From contig NZ_FZNT01000002.1 of NCBI RefSeq assembly GCF_900188235.1, positions 248,001 through 312,000 on the forward strand: a stretch of 64,000 bases of DNA, read 5' to 3'. Source of the stretch: Lutibacter agarilyticus. Its GTDB lineage: Bacteria > Bacteroidota > Bacteroidia > Flavobacteriales > Flavobacteriaceae. Both the position numbers and the translations under genes were made by a program. Position 1 is the stretch's first letter. Each line of letters opens with the position of its first letter. The notes beneath the pieces were generated by a model. That model saw nothing but the letters and a program-made list of their open reading frames with translations. It searched no databases and was not told the origin of the DNA. Positions 25,702 through 33,178 of the stretch are shown piece after piece.

Positions 25702-25904
25702 TTGTTGAATTGTTGATTACTACCCTAAACACCTAAAAACTAGACTCATCCTAATCAACAAGAAATCAACAAAGTGTCAACAAATACAATATTATCATTT
25801 TTTTTATAAAACATCTCCTGCTAATGTTGACGAGATGTTGATCTAATGTTTTGATGTATTTCACTGATTTAAAACACATTACGACACTAATCAACAAATC
25901 AACA
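25702..25904. repeat. Iteron-like array of nine TCAACA/TGTTGA hexamers
   Basis: Copies start at 25702 and 25710 (TTGTTGA, 8 bp apart), 25755, 25766 and 25777 (TCAACAA, 11 bp apart), 25825 and 25836 (TGTTGA, 11 bp apart) and 25891 and 25899 (TCAACA, 8 bp apart). The orientation alternates group by group. Fewer than one copy would be expected by chance in such a stretch. The array begins right after the stop of the primase-helicase gene, as in replication origins read by a neighbouring initiator. Confidence 0.65.
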
Positions 25905-25909
25905 TGAAT

Positions 25910-27118
25910 TTAGTCTTTTATAAAATCTTCTTTTTTAAATGAGAAGTATCTCCCTTTAAGTTTTAATTCTTCAACAAAATGAGAATTACTATTTGGTAGA
26001 ATTGATAAATAATACTTGGAATATGACCCATTTTTACTTTTAATGTTAAAATAGCTCTTTAAAACTTCGGAAACTTTTGAAGTAGAAGCTCTTACATTAT
26101 TTTTTGATAAAATTTCAACTAAATCACTTAAAGAATATTTTAATTCATCAACATCATATTTATAAAAATCATCAATTAAAATTTCTTCAATTTCTTTATT
26201 TAAATAGGTTGTATTTCCTTTTACCAATCTTGAAAGAGCCTTTGTAAAAATTTGCTCTTTCGTAAACCACATTCTTGTTTTTTTAGCAGATTTAATCCTT
26301 CTTTCATTTAAAAAACACATAAAATAAGGCAACTCTTTTTCAAGGTCATTCAAAAGATTAGGATTTTCATCTGCATCAGGCAATGATGGAACTTTACGAA
26401 CCCAGTACCTGATTTCATCTTTATCAACAATTATAAAGTTCTCTTCATTATTAGAGCAAAGAATAAATTTTCCAAAGAAAAAACTTTCCACCTTATCAAC
26501 TCCTTTTGATTCGGTTTTATAACTAACAGCAGTTGCAAGGTTTTTTATTCGTTCACTATCTTCTTTTTTATCCAATAAAACTTCATCAACCGAAACAATT
26601 AATTTTGAAGCCCAATCAGAGTTAAAACGACTTCTAAAGTCTTCATTTTTATTAATGGTCATATTACCTTGAAAAACCAATTTTAACCAATTTAAAAAAG
26701 TGGTTTTACCTGTTTTACGCTCTTCACTTACCAAACATAAAATTGGAAGTACTTGTGTTGGATGTTTCCAAAGTATGGTTAAATAATCTAAACCTAAATC
26801 ATATTGCTCATTAAAAATATGTTTTAAAAATGCTTTCGTTTTAGGAAAATCACCCATTAAAAATTGATGTTCAATCTTTTCATACCTGTTATAATAGCCT
26901 TGAATTTGTTGTTTATAATCTGTATGAGAAGGAATTAAACAAAAGCCATCATACTTTTCAATTTCCTGTAAATAATCCTTGCCCTCATCAGTAACAATTT
27001 CACTTTTATTCCACTTTAACAAAGCACTATAAGTGTCACCACTAAAAAGGGGGACTAACCCCTTTTTGTAGTAATCTGTCCCTATCCTTAAATAACTATT
27101 TTCCTTTTTCATTTTCAT
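25910..27118 (-). CDS. Primase-helicase (SF3/DUF5906-like) replication protein
   Basis: The 402-residue protein has an SF3-type ATPase core: Walker A EERKTGKT (132-139), Walker B LIVSVDE (173-179) and a sensor Asn in KFILCSNNEENF (223-224). A likely arginine finger follows in IRYWVRKVP. A winged-helix-like C-terminus follows. It matches the primase-helicase family found on bacterial integrative elements and phages. No catalytic primase motif is visible in the N-terminus, so it may act only as helicase or initiator. I chose the ATG at 27118; the frame also opens with a TTG one codon earlier. It overlaps the upstream small gene and is directly followed by the iteron-like array. Confidence 0.8.
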   Translation of the reverse strand: MKMKKENSYLRIGTDYYKKGLVPLFSGDTYSALLKWNKSEIVTDEGKDYLQEIEKYDGFCLIPSHTDYKQQIQGYYNRYEKIEHQFLMGDFPKTKAFLKHIFNEQYDLGLDYLTILWKHPTQVLPILCLVSEERKTGKTTFLNWLKLVFQGNMTINKNEDFRSRFNSDWASKLIVSVDEVLLDKKEDSERIKNLATAVSYKTESKGVDKVESFFFGKFILCSNNEENFIIVDKDEIRYWVRKVPSLPDADENPNLLNDLEKELPYFMCFLNERRIKSAKKTRMWFTKEQIFTKALSRLVKGNTTYLNKEIEEILIDDFYKYDVDELKYSLSDLVEILSKNNVRASTSKVSEVLKSYFNIKSKNGSYSKYYLSILPNSNSHFVEELKLKGRYFSFKKEDFIKD

Positions 27119-27440
27119 CAATTTTAATTATTCGAATCAAAGCTCTTTTTGACTCTTTACTTTCTTTAAAATCAAACTGAATATTGTAACCTGTCAAAGA
27201 ATTATCTATTTTATATAACCGATCCATTTCATTTTGAATTTTCAACCATTCAAATCGAACATTGACTTTCACTAATCTTATTAGCATTTCATTTTTTTCA
27301 ATTAAGGTTTCAATTGATTTACAGAAGACATAATTTTTATTATTACTAATCTGCATTCTATATAAATCAGCTATTAATTTTTCTAAATGATCTACTATAT
27401 CATTCGAATAATCTTCACCTAGGTTCTTCAAATTATTCAT
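27096..27440 (-). CDS. Small hypothetical protein upstream of the primase-helicase
   Basis: A 114-residue, mostly helical and charged protein with no family I recognise. Its 3' end overlaps the primase-helicase start by 23 bp, so the two are probably translationally coupled. It begins 4 bp after the HTH gene. The place between an excisionase-like gene and the replication gene suggests an accessory replication or regulatory role, which is inference. Confidence 0.7.
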   Translation of the reverse strand: MNNLKNLGEDYSNDIVDHLEKLIADLYRMQISNNKNYVFCKSIETLIEKNEMLIRLVKVNVRFEWLKIQNEMDRLYKIDNSLTGYNIQFDFKESKESKRALIRIIKIDENEKGK

Positions 27441-27444
27441 ATAC

Positions 27445-27726
27445 CTACCTTCTTTTAGTTAATGAATATTTTGTTGCTTCACGCTGTAATTCATCCATTG
27501 ATGATTGTCGGTTTCGCAATAACCATTGGTCAAGTTCTTCTCTTTTAAAGAATATTAGCTTCCCTTCTGGTTTGTAAAATGCTATGTTACTTGAAGAAGT
27601 ATGTTTGTACATTTTACTTTTTGAAATTGAGCAATACTTACATGCTTCGTCAAAAGACAAGACTGCTTTTTGAAGAAATAGATTATTATTTATTTCTTCT
27701 AATTTATTTAAAATGATTTGATCCAT
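27445..27726 (-). CDS. Excisionase-like helix-turn-helix protein
   Basis: The 93-residue protein has an HTH_17/MerR-like fold: VLSFDEACKYCSISKSKMYKHTSSSNIAFYKPEGKLIFFKREELDQWL. It includes the typical turn to a wing (KPEGKLIFF) and an ending ELDQWL helix. Proteins of this type serve as excisionases or AlpA-like regulators of integrative elements. It lies between the orphan gene and the replication genes in the minus-strand operon. Confidence 0.88.
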   Translation of the reverse strand: MDQIILNKLEEINNNLFLQKAVLSFDEACKYCSISKSKMYKHTSSSNIAFYKPEGKLIFFKREELDQWLLRNRQSSMDELQREATKYSLTKRR

Positions 27727-27862
27727 TTTTTAATGGTGTTAAAATTAAAAATGGAATAGCGCTATTCCGTTACCATTTTGATAACAGTGCAAATATTTAA
27801 AATAGGCAATAAAAGGAAAGTGTCTTATTAACTATAGATTAACTTGTTAATAGAATTTAACT

Positions 27863-28786
27863 TTATTTCACTTTTTGAAGTATATGGTTTATTTCATTTA
27901 TTAATAAATCCACCTCTTGTTCTCCAATTTTATTAATAAATGATTTTTTACTATTTGATAGATTTTTTTGCTTAAGCTCTCTATCCGTACATGAAATAAA
28001 TAATTTTGATTTTTCAATATTCGTGAAATTTAATTTTTTAAAAGCAAAATTTAATTCCCACAATAAATAAGCTGCAACCTCTGTATTACAAAAAAAATAA
28101 ATTTTTGATTTGTGCTTTTTGTTTTTAAATAAAAAAACATTCTCAAAATCCTCAATACTAGTTCGCTTTTCATCAATAAAACTAACTGTTAAATCTTCAT
28201 AAACATTTTTAAATATTGCCTTATATTTTGCTGAAATTTCAAAATCAAATAAATTTTCTTCAACCGCATAATGATTAGGGTATAATTCCCTATGATATTT
28301 CTTAAAAATTTCACCTCCTTCACTAAAAGCAGCGTTTCTAATAATTTTAAATTCTGTAAGATCTTTCAATTCAAACATCATTTTATAAACAGTTGACCAA
28401 TTTGAATACCAAGAATACAAAGTTTGAGAAGCTTCAGAAATAGCAATTTCTTCTATATAAATTTCTATTTCAACTTCCTTTAACCCAATTTTCAATTTTT
28501 CATAAGCAGGGATGATATGTTTTAAATACAATCTATTTGGGTTTGACTCTTGCACTAACTCACTTCTTCGTTTATAGATTGAGTACAATCTATAAAAAGG
28601 TTCATCATTAATTTTTAACTCGCCTCTTTTTCCAGTTAAAGTAGAAGTACACCAATCATAAACAAAATCATGAGCATCTCCCTCTTTTAAAGACCGTTTA
28701 TAGAAGCTTTGAATTTCATTAATATACTCTTCTAAATATTGATTAAAATATTTTTCATAAATAGAGTGATAATCTTTTTCTTTCAT
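27863..28786 (-). CDS. Conserved-looking orphan of integrative elements
   Basis: A 307-residue soluble protein with no catalytic motif I can name. Its C-terminal third (AAYLLWELNFAFKKLNF, SKLFISCTDRELKQ, IGEQEVDLLINEI) resembles, from memory only, RteC/DUF6617-type proteins next to integrases in Bacteroidota elements. It ends with a helix-rich region. The stop is 136 bp before the HTH gene and the start is 3 bp downstream of the integrase stop, so it is probably cotranscribed with the integrase. Confidence 0.7.
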   Translation of the reverse strand: MKEKDYHSIYEKYFNQYLEEYINEIQSFYKRSLKEGDAHDFVYDWCTSTLTGKRGELKINDEPFYRLYSIYKRRSELVQESNPNRLYLKHIIPAYEKLKIGLKEVEIEIYIEEIAISEASQTLYSWYSNWSTVYKMMFELKDLTEFKIIRNAAFSEGGEIFKKYHRELYPNHYAVEENLFDFEISAKYKAIFKNVYEDLTVSFIDEKRTSIEDFENVFLFKNKKHKSKIYFFCNTEVAAYLLWELNFAFKKLNFTNIEKSKLFISCTDRELKQKNLSNSKKSFINKIGEQEVDLLINEINHILQKVK

Positions 28787-28789
28787 TTT

Positions 28790-29869
28790 TTAAAAATTTA
28801 TATCTGGCAAGTTATCTATGGCTTCATCTTTTAAATTTTCTATGTAATTCAAGTATTTAATAGTACTTTTTGTAGAAGTATGCCCCATTGCATCTGCAAC
28901 AGTTTTTAAATTAGCCCCATATTGAAGTAACTGAGTTGCAAAAGTATGTCTTGCACAATAGAAAGTAATATGCTTTTCAATCTTAGCTCTTTCAACCCAG
29001 TTTTTTATACACTTGTTAATAGCATTTGTAGATAACGAATTATTTTTATCGTTTACCAACTTAAAAATATGAGCACTTTTAGATTGCTTCTCTCCAATTA
29101 ATTTTAGCAAACCTTCTTTTAACTTAATTTCAACTTTTTGTTTTGTCTTTTCACGATTTGTAACCAATTTACCATTTATAACATTTTTCCACGTCAATAC
29201 TTTTATTTCAGCCAACCCCAAACCTGTGTAACAAGCAAATAAAAAAGCCTTTTTAGTTTCTTCATTTCCACATTTAGTTTTAACCAAAGTTTTTAATTCA
29301 TCAGTTGTTAGAATTTGTTTCTTTAAAACACCTTCCCCAACTGTTTTTCTAAACTTAATTTCTTTTGTTGGGTTGTTAATGAGTAAACCTTTTAATTCAG
29401 CACTTTTTAATATTTTTTTAAATCTTGTAAAATAATTATGAGGTGTTTCACCAGTTAATCCACATTCGTCAGTTAAATAATCTTTATAGCCATACATCAT
29501 GGTAGGTGTTAATTGTAATATCGCTAAATTATTATCATTAACATTTTCTTTAAAATAATTCAAAGATGCTTGTATCATTCTAACATCTTTCTTCTTATAA
29601 TTTTTAATATAGTCATTTGCAAAATCAAAGAAGTTAACACCTTTTAGGTGTTTTGGAACGTAAGAAGTGCTTTCGGTAAGTAATTCAATCTCCCTATTAG
29701 ACCGCATTAACTCTGCTAAATTCTTTTTGTCAGCCTTAATTTGTTTTGTATCTGTTGGAAAAATCTTAATGTCTAAGAAATCGTAATATCTTTTACCATT
29801 ATGATTAATATCTAAAAAATACTTAATAGCGCCTTTACTTTGCGTTCTCGTTCTTAAATTAACACTCAT
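28790..29869 (-). CDS. Tyrosine recombinase/integrase (IntDOT-like)
   Basis: This 359-residue integrase starts at the ATG at 29869. It has an arm-binding N-terminus, a SAM-like core-binding domain (about 80-175) and a catalytic domain. Read from that ATG, the nucleophile is Tyr339, nine residues after His330 in MGHTS; Arg307 is in CARHTFAT. The Arg I position in the TGLR box is Gly218 (TGLGLAEI). IntDOT of CTnDOT also lacks Arg I, so this is a known variation in Bacteroidota. The box II His is replaced by Tyr304. The gene reads away from the tRNA-Leu it lies beside (146 bp), the usual layout of a tRNA-inserted element. Confidence 0.92.
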   Translation of the reverse strand: MSVNLRTRTQSKGAIKYFLDINHNGKRYYDFLDIKIFPTDTKQIKADKKNLAELMRSNREIELLTESTSYVPKHLKGVNFFDFANDYIKNYKKKDVRMIQASLNYFKENVNDNNLAILQLTPTMMYGYKDYLTDECGLTGETPHNYFTRFKKILKSAELKGLLINNPTKEIKFRKTVGEGVLKKQILTTDELKTLVKTKCGNEETKKAFLFACYTGLGLAEIKVLTWKNVINGKLVTNREKTKQKVEIKLKEGLLKLIGEKQSKSAHIFKLVNDKNNSLSTNAINKCIKNWVERAKIEKHITFYCARHTFATQLLQYGANLKTVADAMGHTSTKSTIKYLNYIENLKDEAIDNLPDINF

Positions 29870-30014
29870 AGCAATCAAATTTTAGTACCATATCAGTACC
29901 AAATATATGAAAAAAAGAACCAAAAAAGGGAAATTAGCAAAAACTTTTATTGATCTAAACTGTTGATTTACAGCTGTCTAAGCTTTTATTAATTTCCCTT
30001 AATATCTAATCTAG
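29870..30014. other. Right end of the element: integrase promoter and arm site
   Basis: It contains arm-like copy 3 (29886-29900) overlapping the likely integrase promoter (CAAATATA, minus-strand TATATTTG, 29900-29907). The rest is AT-rich up to the tRNA 3' end. Confidence 0.5.
29886..29900. repeat. 15-bp integrase arm-site-like motif, copy 3
   Basis: TACCATATCAGTACC differs from copy 1 at one position. It overlaps the -7 motif of the integrase promoter at its last base, so binding by integrase could repress its own gene. Confidence 0.5.
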
Positions 30015-30027
30015 TACCTCGAGTGGG
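30012..30027. repeat. attR-like 16-bp repeat within the tRNA-Leu 3' end
   Basis: TAGTACCTCGAGTGGG is repeated exactly at 7137-7152 and, diverged, at 18970-18980. It includes the acceptor and part of the T-stem of the tRNA gene. Confidence 0.65.
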
Positions 30028-30096
30028 AATCGAACCCACACTCCCGAAAGAACTGGATTTTGAATCCAGCGCGTCTACCAGTTCCGCCATCGAGGC
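30015..30096 (-). tRNA. tRNA-Leu(CAA)
   Basis: The minus strand folds as a class II tRNA: acceptor GCCTCGA paired with TCGAGGT (one G-U pair), a D-arm with GGTAGACGC, anticodon stem CTGGA/TCCAG with loop TTCAAAA (anticodon CAA), a long variable arm (CTTTCGGGAG) and a T-arm TGGGTTCGATTCCCA. The CCA end is not encoded. Its 3' half is part of the att duplication. Confidence 0.95.
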
Positions 30097-30159
30097 ATTT
30101 CTAAATTGGAATGCAAATTTATAATTTTTTTTCATCTAAAACACAAAAACTTTACTAAG

Positions 30160-30193
30160 TTGTTTAATTCCTACTTAAATAATTTTAAATTTG
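30160..30193 (+). promoter_or_regulatory. prs promoter
   Basis: TTG (30160-30162), 23-bp spacing and TAAATTTG (30186-30193) fit the Bacteroidota -33/-7 consensus. The start codon of prs follows 54 nt later. Confidence 0.65.
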
Positions 30194-30247
30194 CACCCAA
30201 CAAACAACAACACAAAGAAAATCTAATAATTAACACAACTAGAAAAA

Positions 30248-31189
30248 ATGCAAAATAATCAATTAGCTCCTAAAATATTTGCTTGTAGACAAAGCAGAGT
30301 ATTGGCTGAAAAAATCGCTGAAAGTTACGGTCTTCCACTAGGAAATGTAATAATTTCAAACTTTAGCGATGGAGAATTTCAACCTGCTTTGGTTGAATCG
30401 GTAAGAGGTAGACGCGTATTTATTATAGGTTCTACTTTTCCTAATTCAGACAATTTAATGGAACTTCTGTTAATGTTAGACGCTGCTAAAAGAGCTTCCG
30501 CAAGACATATTACAGCTGTAATCCCTTATTTTGGATGGGCAAGACAAGACCGAAAAGACAGACCTCGTGTAGCAATTGGCGCTAAATTAGTGGCTAATTT
30601 AATTCAAGCTGCTGGCGCAACTAGAATTATGACGATGGATTTACATGCAGATCAAATTCAAGGATTTTTTGAAAAACCTGTTGACCACTTATATGCATCT
30701 ACAGTGTTTTTACCTTACATCAATAAATTAGGATTAGACAATATTACTGTAGCTTCTCCAGATATGGGTGGATCTAAACGTGCGTATGCTTATTCTAGAT
30801 ATTTAGAAAGTGATGTAGTAATTTGCTATAAAGAACGTATCAAAGCTAACGAAATTGATTCTATGGAATTAATTGGAAACGTAAAAGGTCGTAATGTAAT
30901 TTTAGTTGACGATATGATTGATACAGGTGGTACACTTGCAAAAGCTGCTGATGTAATGATGGAAAAAGGAGCCATAAGTGTTCGCGCTATATGTACGCAC
31001 CCAATATTATCAGGCGGAGCTTATGATAAAATTGAAAACTCAAAACTTACAGAATTAATTGTTACAGACACAATTCCTTTAAAAAGAGAGAGTTCTAAAA
31101 TAAAAGTTGTATCTTGCGCGCCTTTGTTCGCAGATGTAATGCATAAGGTTCAAGATAACCGATCTATCAGCGGACAATTTTTAATGTAA
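30248..31189 (+). CDS. prs: Ribose-phosphate pyrophosphokinase
   Basis: The 313-residue enzyme makes PRPP from ribose-5-phosphate and ATP for nucleotide, His and Trp synthesis. Visible signatures are the FSDGEF loop, RQDRKDRPRVAIGAKL, DLHADQIQGFF and the PRPP-binding loop VILVDDMIDTGGT (near 216-228). The length is standard. It is followed by rplY after 21 bp, the usual prs-rplY-pth order of bacteria. It is the first core gene to the right of the integrated element and has a clear promoter at 30160-30193. Confidence 0.98.
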   Translation: MQNNQLAPKIFACRQSRVLAEKIAESYGLPLGNVIISNFSDGEFQPALVESVRGRRVFIIGSTFPNSDNLMELLLMLDAAKRASARHITAVIPYFGWARQDRKDRPRVAIGAKLVANLIQAAGATRIMTMDLHADQIQGFFEKPVDHLYASTVFLPYINKLGLDNITVASPDMGGSKRAYAYSRYLESDVVICYKERIKANEIDSMELIGNVKGRNVILVDDMIDTGGTLAKAADVMMEKGAISVRAICTHPILSGGAYDKIENSKLTELIVTDTIPLKRESSKIKVVSCAPLFADVMHKVQDNRSISGQFLM

Positions 31190-31210
31190 ATAATTAATAA
31201 ATAAATAAAA

Positions 31211-31822
31211 ATGAAATCAATTACAATCAAAGGATCTCAAAGAGAAAGCGTGGGCAAAGTAAGTACTAAAGCCTTACGTAATGCTGGAAAGGTACCTTGC
31301 GTATTATACGGAGGGGATAAACCATTACACTTTTCAGCTGACGAAGTATCGTTCAAAAAATTAGTGTATACCGCTAACGTATATACTGCAACGATTGAAG
31401 TAGAAGGGGCAACATATCATGCAATTTTGCAAGATATTCAGTTTCACCCAGTTTCTGACAAAATTTTACACGTTGACTTTTACCAATTATTTGATGATAA
31501 ATTGGTAACTATGAATATACCTGTAGTATTAGTTGGAACTTCTCCAGGTGTAATTAATGGTGGTTCTTTACGTTTTGCAATGCGTAAATTAAGTGTAAGA
31601 GCTTTACCTGCTGATTTACCTGATTTTATCAATGCTGATATTTCTAAATTAAAAATTGGAAGTAAATTAATCGTTTCTGAATTAGCAGATGATAAATTCT
31701 CAATTCTACATCCTGAAAACTCTGTAGTTGTTCAAGTTAGAACTTCTAGAAGTGCTGTTGCATCTGATGATGATGAAGAAGAAGGTGAAGAAGGAGCAAC
31801 TGAAGAAGCTGCTGCTGAATAA
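31211..31822 (+). CDS. rplY: 50S ribosomal protein L25/general stress protein Ctc
   Basis: A 203-residue Ctc-type L25 that binds 5S rRNA. The N-terminal L25 domain (about 1-90) has [16 protein letters not shown] and [11 protein letters not shown]. The TL5-like C-terminal beta domain (about 95-185) is followed by an acidic tail rich in Asp, Glu and Ala ([18 protein letters not shown]). A strong terminator (31846-31871) follows. Confidence 0.97.
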   Translation: MKSITIKGSQRESVGKVSTKALRNAGKVPCVLYGGDKPLHFSADEVSFKKLVYTANVYTATIEVEGATYHAILQDIQFHPVSDKILHVDFYQLFDDKLVTMNIPVVLVGTSPGVINGGSLRFAMRKLSVRALPADLPDFINADISKLKIGSKLIVSELADDKFSILHPENSVVVQVRTSRSAVASDDDEEEGEEGATEEAAAE

Positions 31823-31845
31823 TTCAACTTTAATAAAAGTATTTA

Positions 31846-31871
31846 AAAGCGTTGCATATTTGCAACGCTTT
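31846..31871 (+). terminator. rplY terminator
   Basis: AAAGCGTTGCA and its exact complement surround a 4-nt loop and end in TTTCTTTTT. The TTTG at 31859-31862 in the hairpin doubles as the likely -33 element of the pth promoter. Confidence 0.85.
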
Positions 31872-31889
31872 TTCTTTTTAGTACTTTTG
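31859..31889 (+). promoter_or_regulatory. pth promoter overlapping the rplY terminator
   Basis: TTTG (31859-31862), a 19-bp spacer and TACTTTTG (31882-31889) fit the consensus. The first ATG of the pth frame is only 4 nt further on at 31894. Confidence 0.55.
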
Positions 31890-31893
31890 CAGC

Positions 31894-32529
31894 ATGCAAA
31901 TATTCGAATTCATTAAAAAATTATTCGGTTCAAAAAAAGAAAAGGAAACTACAGAAGAGCTTATGAAAAAATTCTTAATTGTTGGTTTAGGGAATATTGG
32001 TGCAACATATGATGATACACGTCATAATATTGGTTTTAAAATTTTAGATGAAATAGCCTCTAAAGAAAATGCTGCTTTTGAAAGTCAAAAATTAGGAAGC
32101 ATTGCAAAGTTCAGGTTTAAAGGAAGAACTTTTATACTTTTAAAGCCTTCAACTTATATGAATTTAAGTGGAAAGGCTGTTAAATATTGGATGACTAAAG
32201 AAAATATTCCGCTAGAAAATGTATTGATTATTTGCGATGATTTAAACTTAAACTTTGGTGCTATTAGAGTAAAAGCGAAAGGAAGTGATGGAGGTCACAA
32301 CGGTTTAAAAGATATAAATGCTGTGTTGCAAACTCAAAAATACGCGCGCTTTAGATTTGGCGTTGGAGATGAGTTTTCTAAAGGTCGACAAGTAGATTAT
32401 GTTTTAGGAAAATGGAATGAAGACGAATTCAAACTATTACCTGAACGCCTAGAAAAAGCACACGAACTTGTAAAATCATTTGGTACTGCTGGTTTAAATA
32501 ATACGATGAATTCCTTCAACGGAACATAA
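31894..32529 (+). CDS. pth: Peptidyl-tRNA hydrolase
   Basis: The 211-residue enzyme frees stalled tRNAs by hydrolysing peptidyl-tRNA. Markers are [24 protein letters not shown] with the catalytic His, [23 protein letters not shown] and [12 protein letters not shown]. The first 23 residues ([17 protein letters not shown]...) are an extra charged extension. The usual Pth would begin at the ATG at 31963 ([11 protein letters not shown]). If the promoter at 31859-31889 is right, the longer start would be nearly leaderless, so either start is possible. The stop is 1 nt from the queD stop on the other strand. Confidence 0.95.
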   Translation: MQIFEFIKKLFGSKKEKETTEELMKKFLIVGLGNIGATYDDTRHNIGFKILDEIASKENAAFESQKLGSIAKFRFKGRTFILLKPSTYMNLSGKAVKYWMTKENIPLENVLIICDDLNLNFGAIRVKAKGSDGGHNGLKDINAVLQTQKYARFRFGVGDEFSKGRQVDYVLGKWNEDEFKLLPERLEKAHELVKSFGTAGLNNTMNSFNGT

Positions 32530-32530
32530 A

Positions 32531-32983
32531 TTACAAATTATCGCTTGCAAACCACTCTGCATGTGATGTACCAGTTTCTTGTAGTTTTAATGAGTGTAAT
32601 TGAATAGTTTCAGGCAAACGATTTTTTATTTTTTCAGCAAAATCTATCAACATCATTTCACTGGTTGGCTGATAATTTACTAAAATAACATTATGTCCAC
32701 GTTTTTCCAATTCTGCAGCTAATTCAACATGTGGCGTGTTTTTATTAAAAACAGTAGCGTGATCAAATTTATCTACAATTTCAGATAACACAATTTTCTT
32801 TAAATCACCAAAATCTATCACCATTCCAAATTTCACATTTGAAGTATCACTAATTGGCGTTCCAATTACTGTAACAGATAATTTATAGCTATGCCCGTGT
32901 ACATTTTTACATTTTCCGTCGTAACCATATAATGCATGGCCAGTTTCAAAATCAAACTGCTTTGTTATTCTAATATTACTCAT
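32531..32983 (-). CDS. queD: 6-carboxytetrahydropterin synthase QueD family
   Basis: This 150-residue enzyme of the PTPS/QueD family catalyses a step from dihydroneopterin triphosphate to 6-carboxytetrahydropterin in queuosine synthesis. Zinc ligands are seen in FETGHALYG and VHGHSYKL, and the catalytic Cys in GKCKNVHGH. DFGDLK and LQETGTSHAEW are family motifs. It is the last gene of a minus-strand operon starting with the AddB-like gene at 39390. Confidence 0.93.
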   Translation of the reverse strand: MSNIRITKQFDFETGHALYGYDGKCKNVHGHSYKLSVTVIGTPISDTSNVKFGMVIDFGDLKKIVLSEIVDKFDHATVFNKNTPHVELAAELEKRGHNVILVNYQPTSEMMLIDFAEKIKNRLPETIQLHSLKLQETGTSHAEWFASDNL

Positions 32984-32992
32984 ACTTATAAA

Positions 32993-33175
32993 TTAATCGT
33001 CTAAATCTTTTCTGTTTTTCGCCTTATGGTACACAAAATAAGCAATCGCTACTAAAAACACAAAAGGTAAATAAGTACCAATAACAACACCTATTTCGTA
33101 GCCGCTATCAGGTGCATTTTTCATTTTTTCTTCAATATCTACCTGCTGTAATAATGCAATAAAACTTGCTAACAT
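32993..33175 (-). CDS. Small single-pass membrane protein
   Basis: A 60-residue protein with one hydrophobic helix (about 28-48, IGVVIGTYLPFVFLVAIAYFV) followed by a basic tail (YHKAKNRKD). No function is known. It lies 9 bp upstream of queD and 3 bp after the enoyl-CoA hydratase-like gene in the same operon. Confidence 0.7.
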   Translation of the reverse strand: MLASFIALLQQVDIEEKMKNAPDSGYEIGVVIGTYLPFVFLVAIAYFVYHKAKNRKDLDD

Positions 33176-33178
33176 GTG

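Larger units (their letters stand above)
25114..25909. other. Intergenic region with inverted repeat, AGACA microsatellite, terminator and iteron-like array
   Basis: This gap of nearly 800 bp separates the nuclease-helicase from the primase-helicase. It holds a 9-bp inverted repeat (25276-25305), eight AGACA copies (25426-25465), a hairpin (25656-25681) and nine TCAACA/TGTTGA hexamers (25702-25904). No gene is evident. It is the best candidate for the element's replication origin. Confidence 0.65.
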
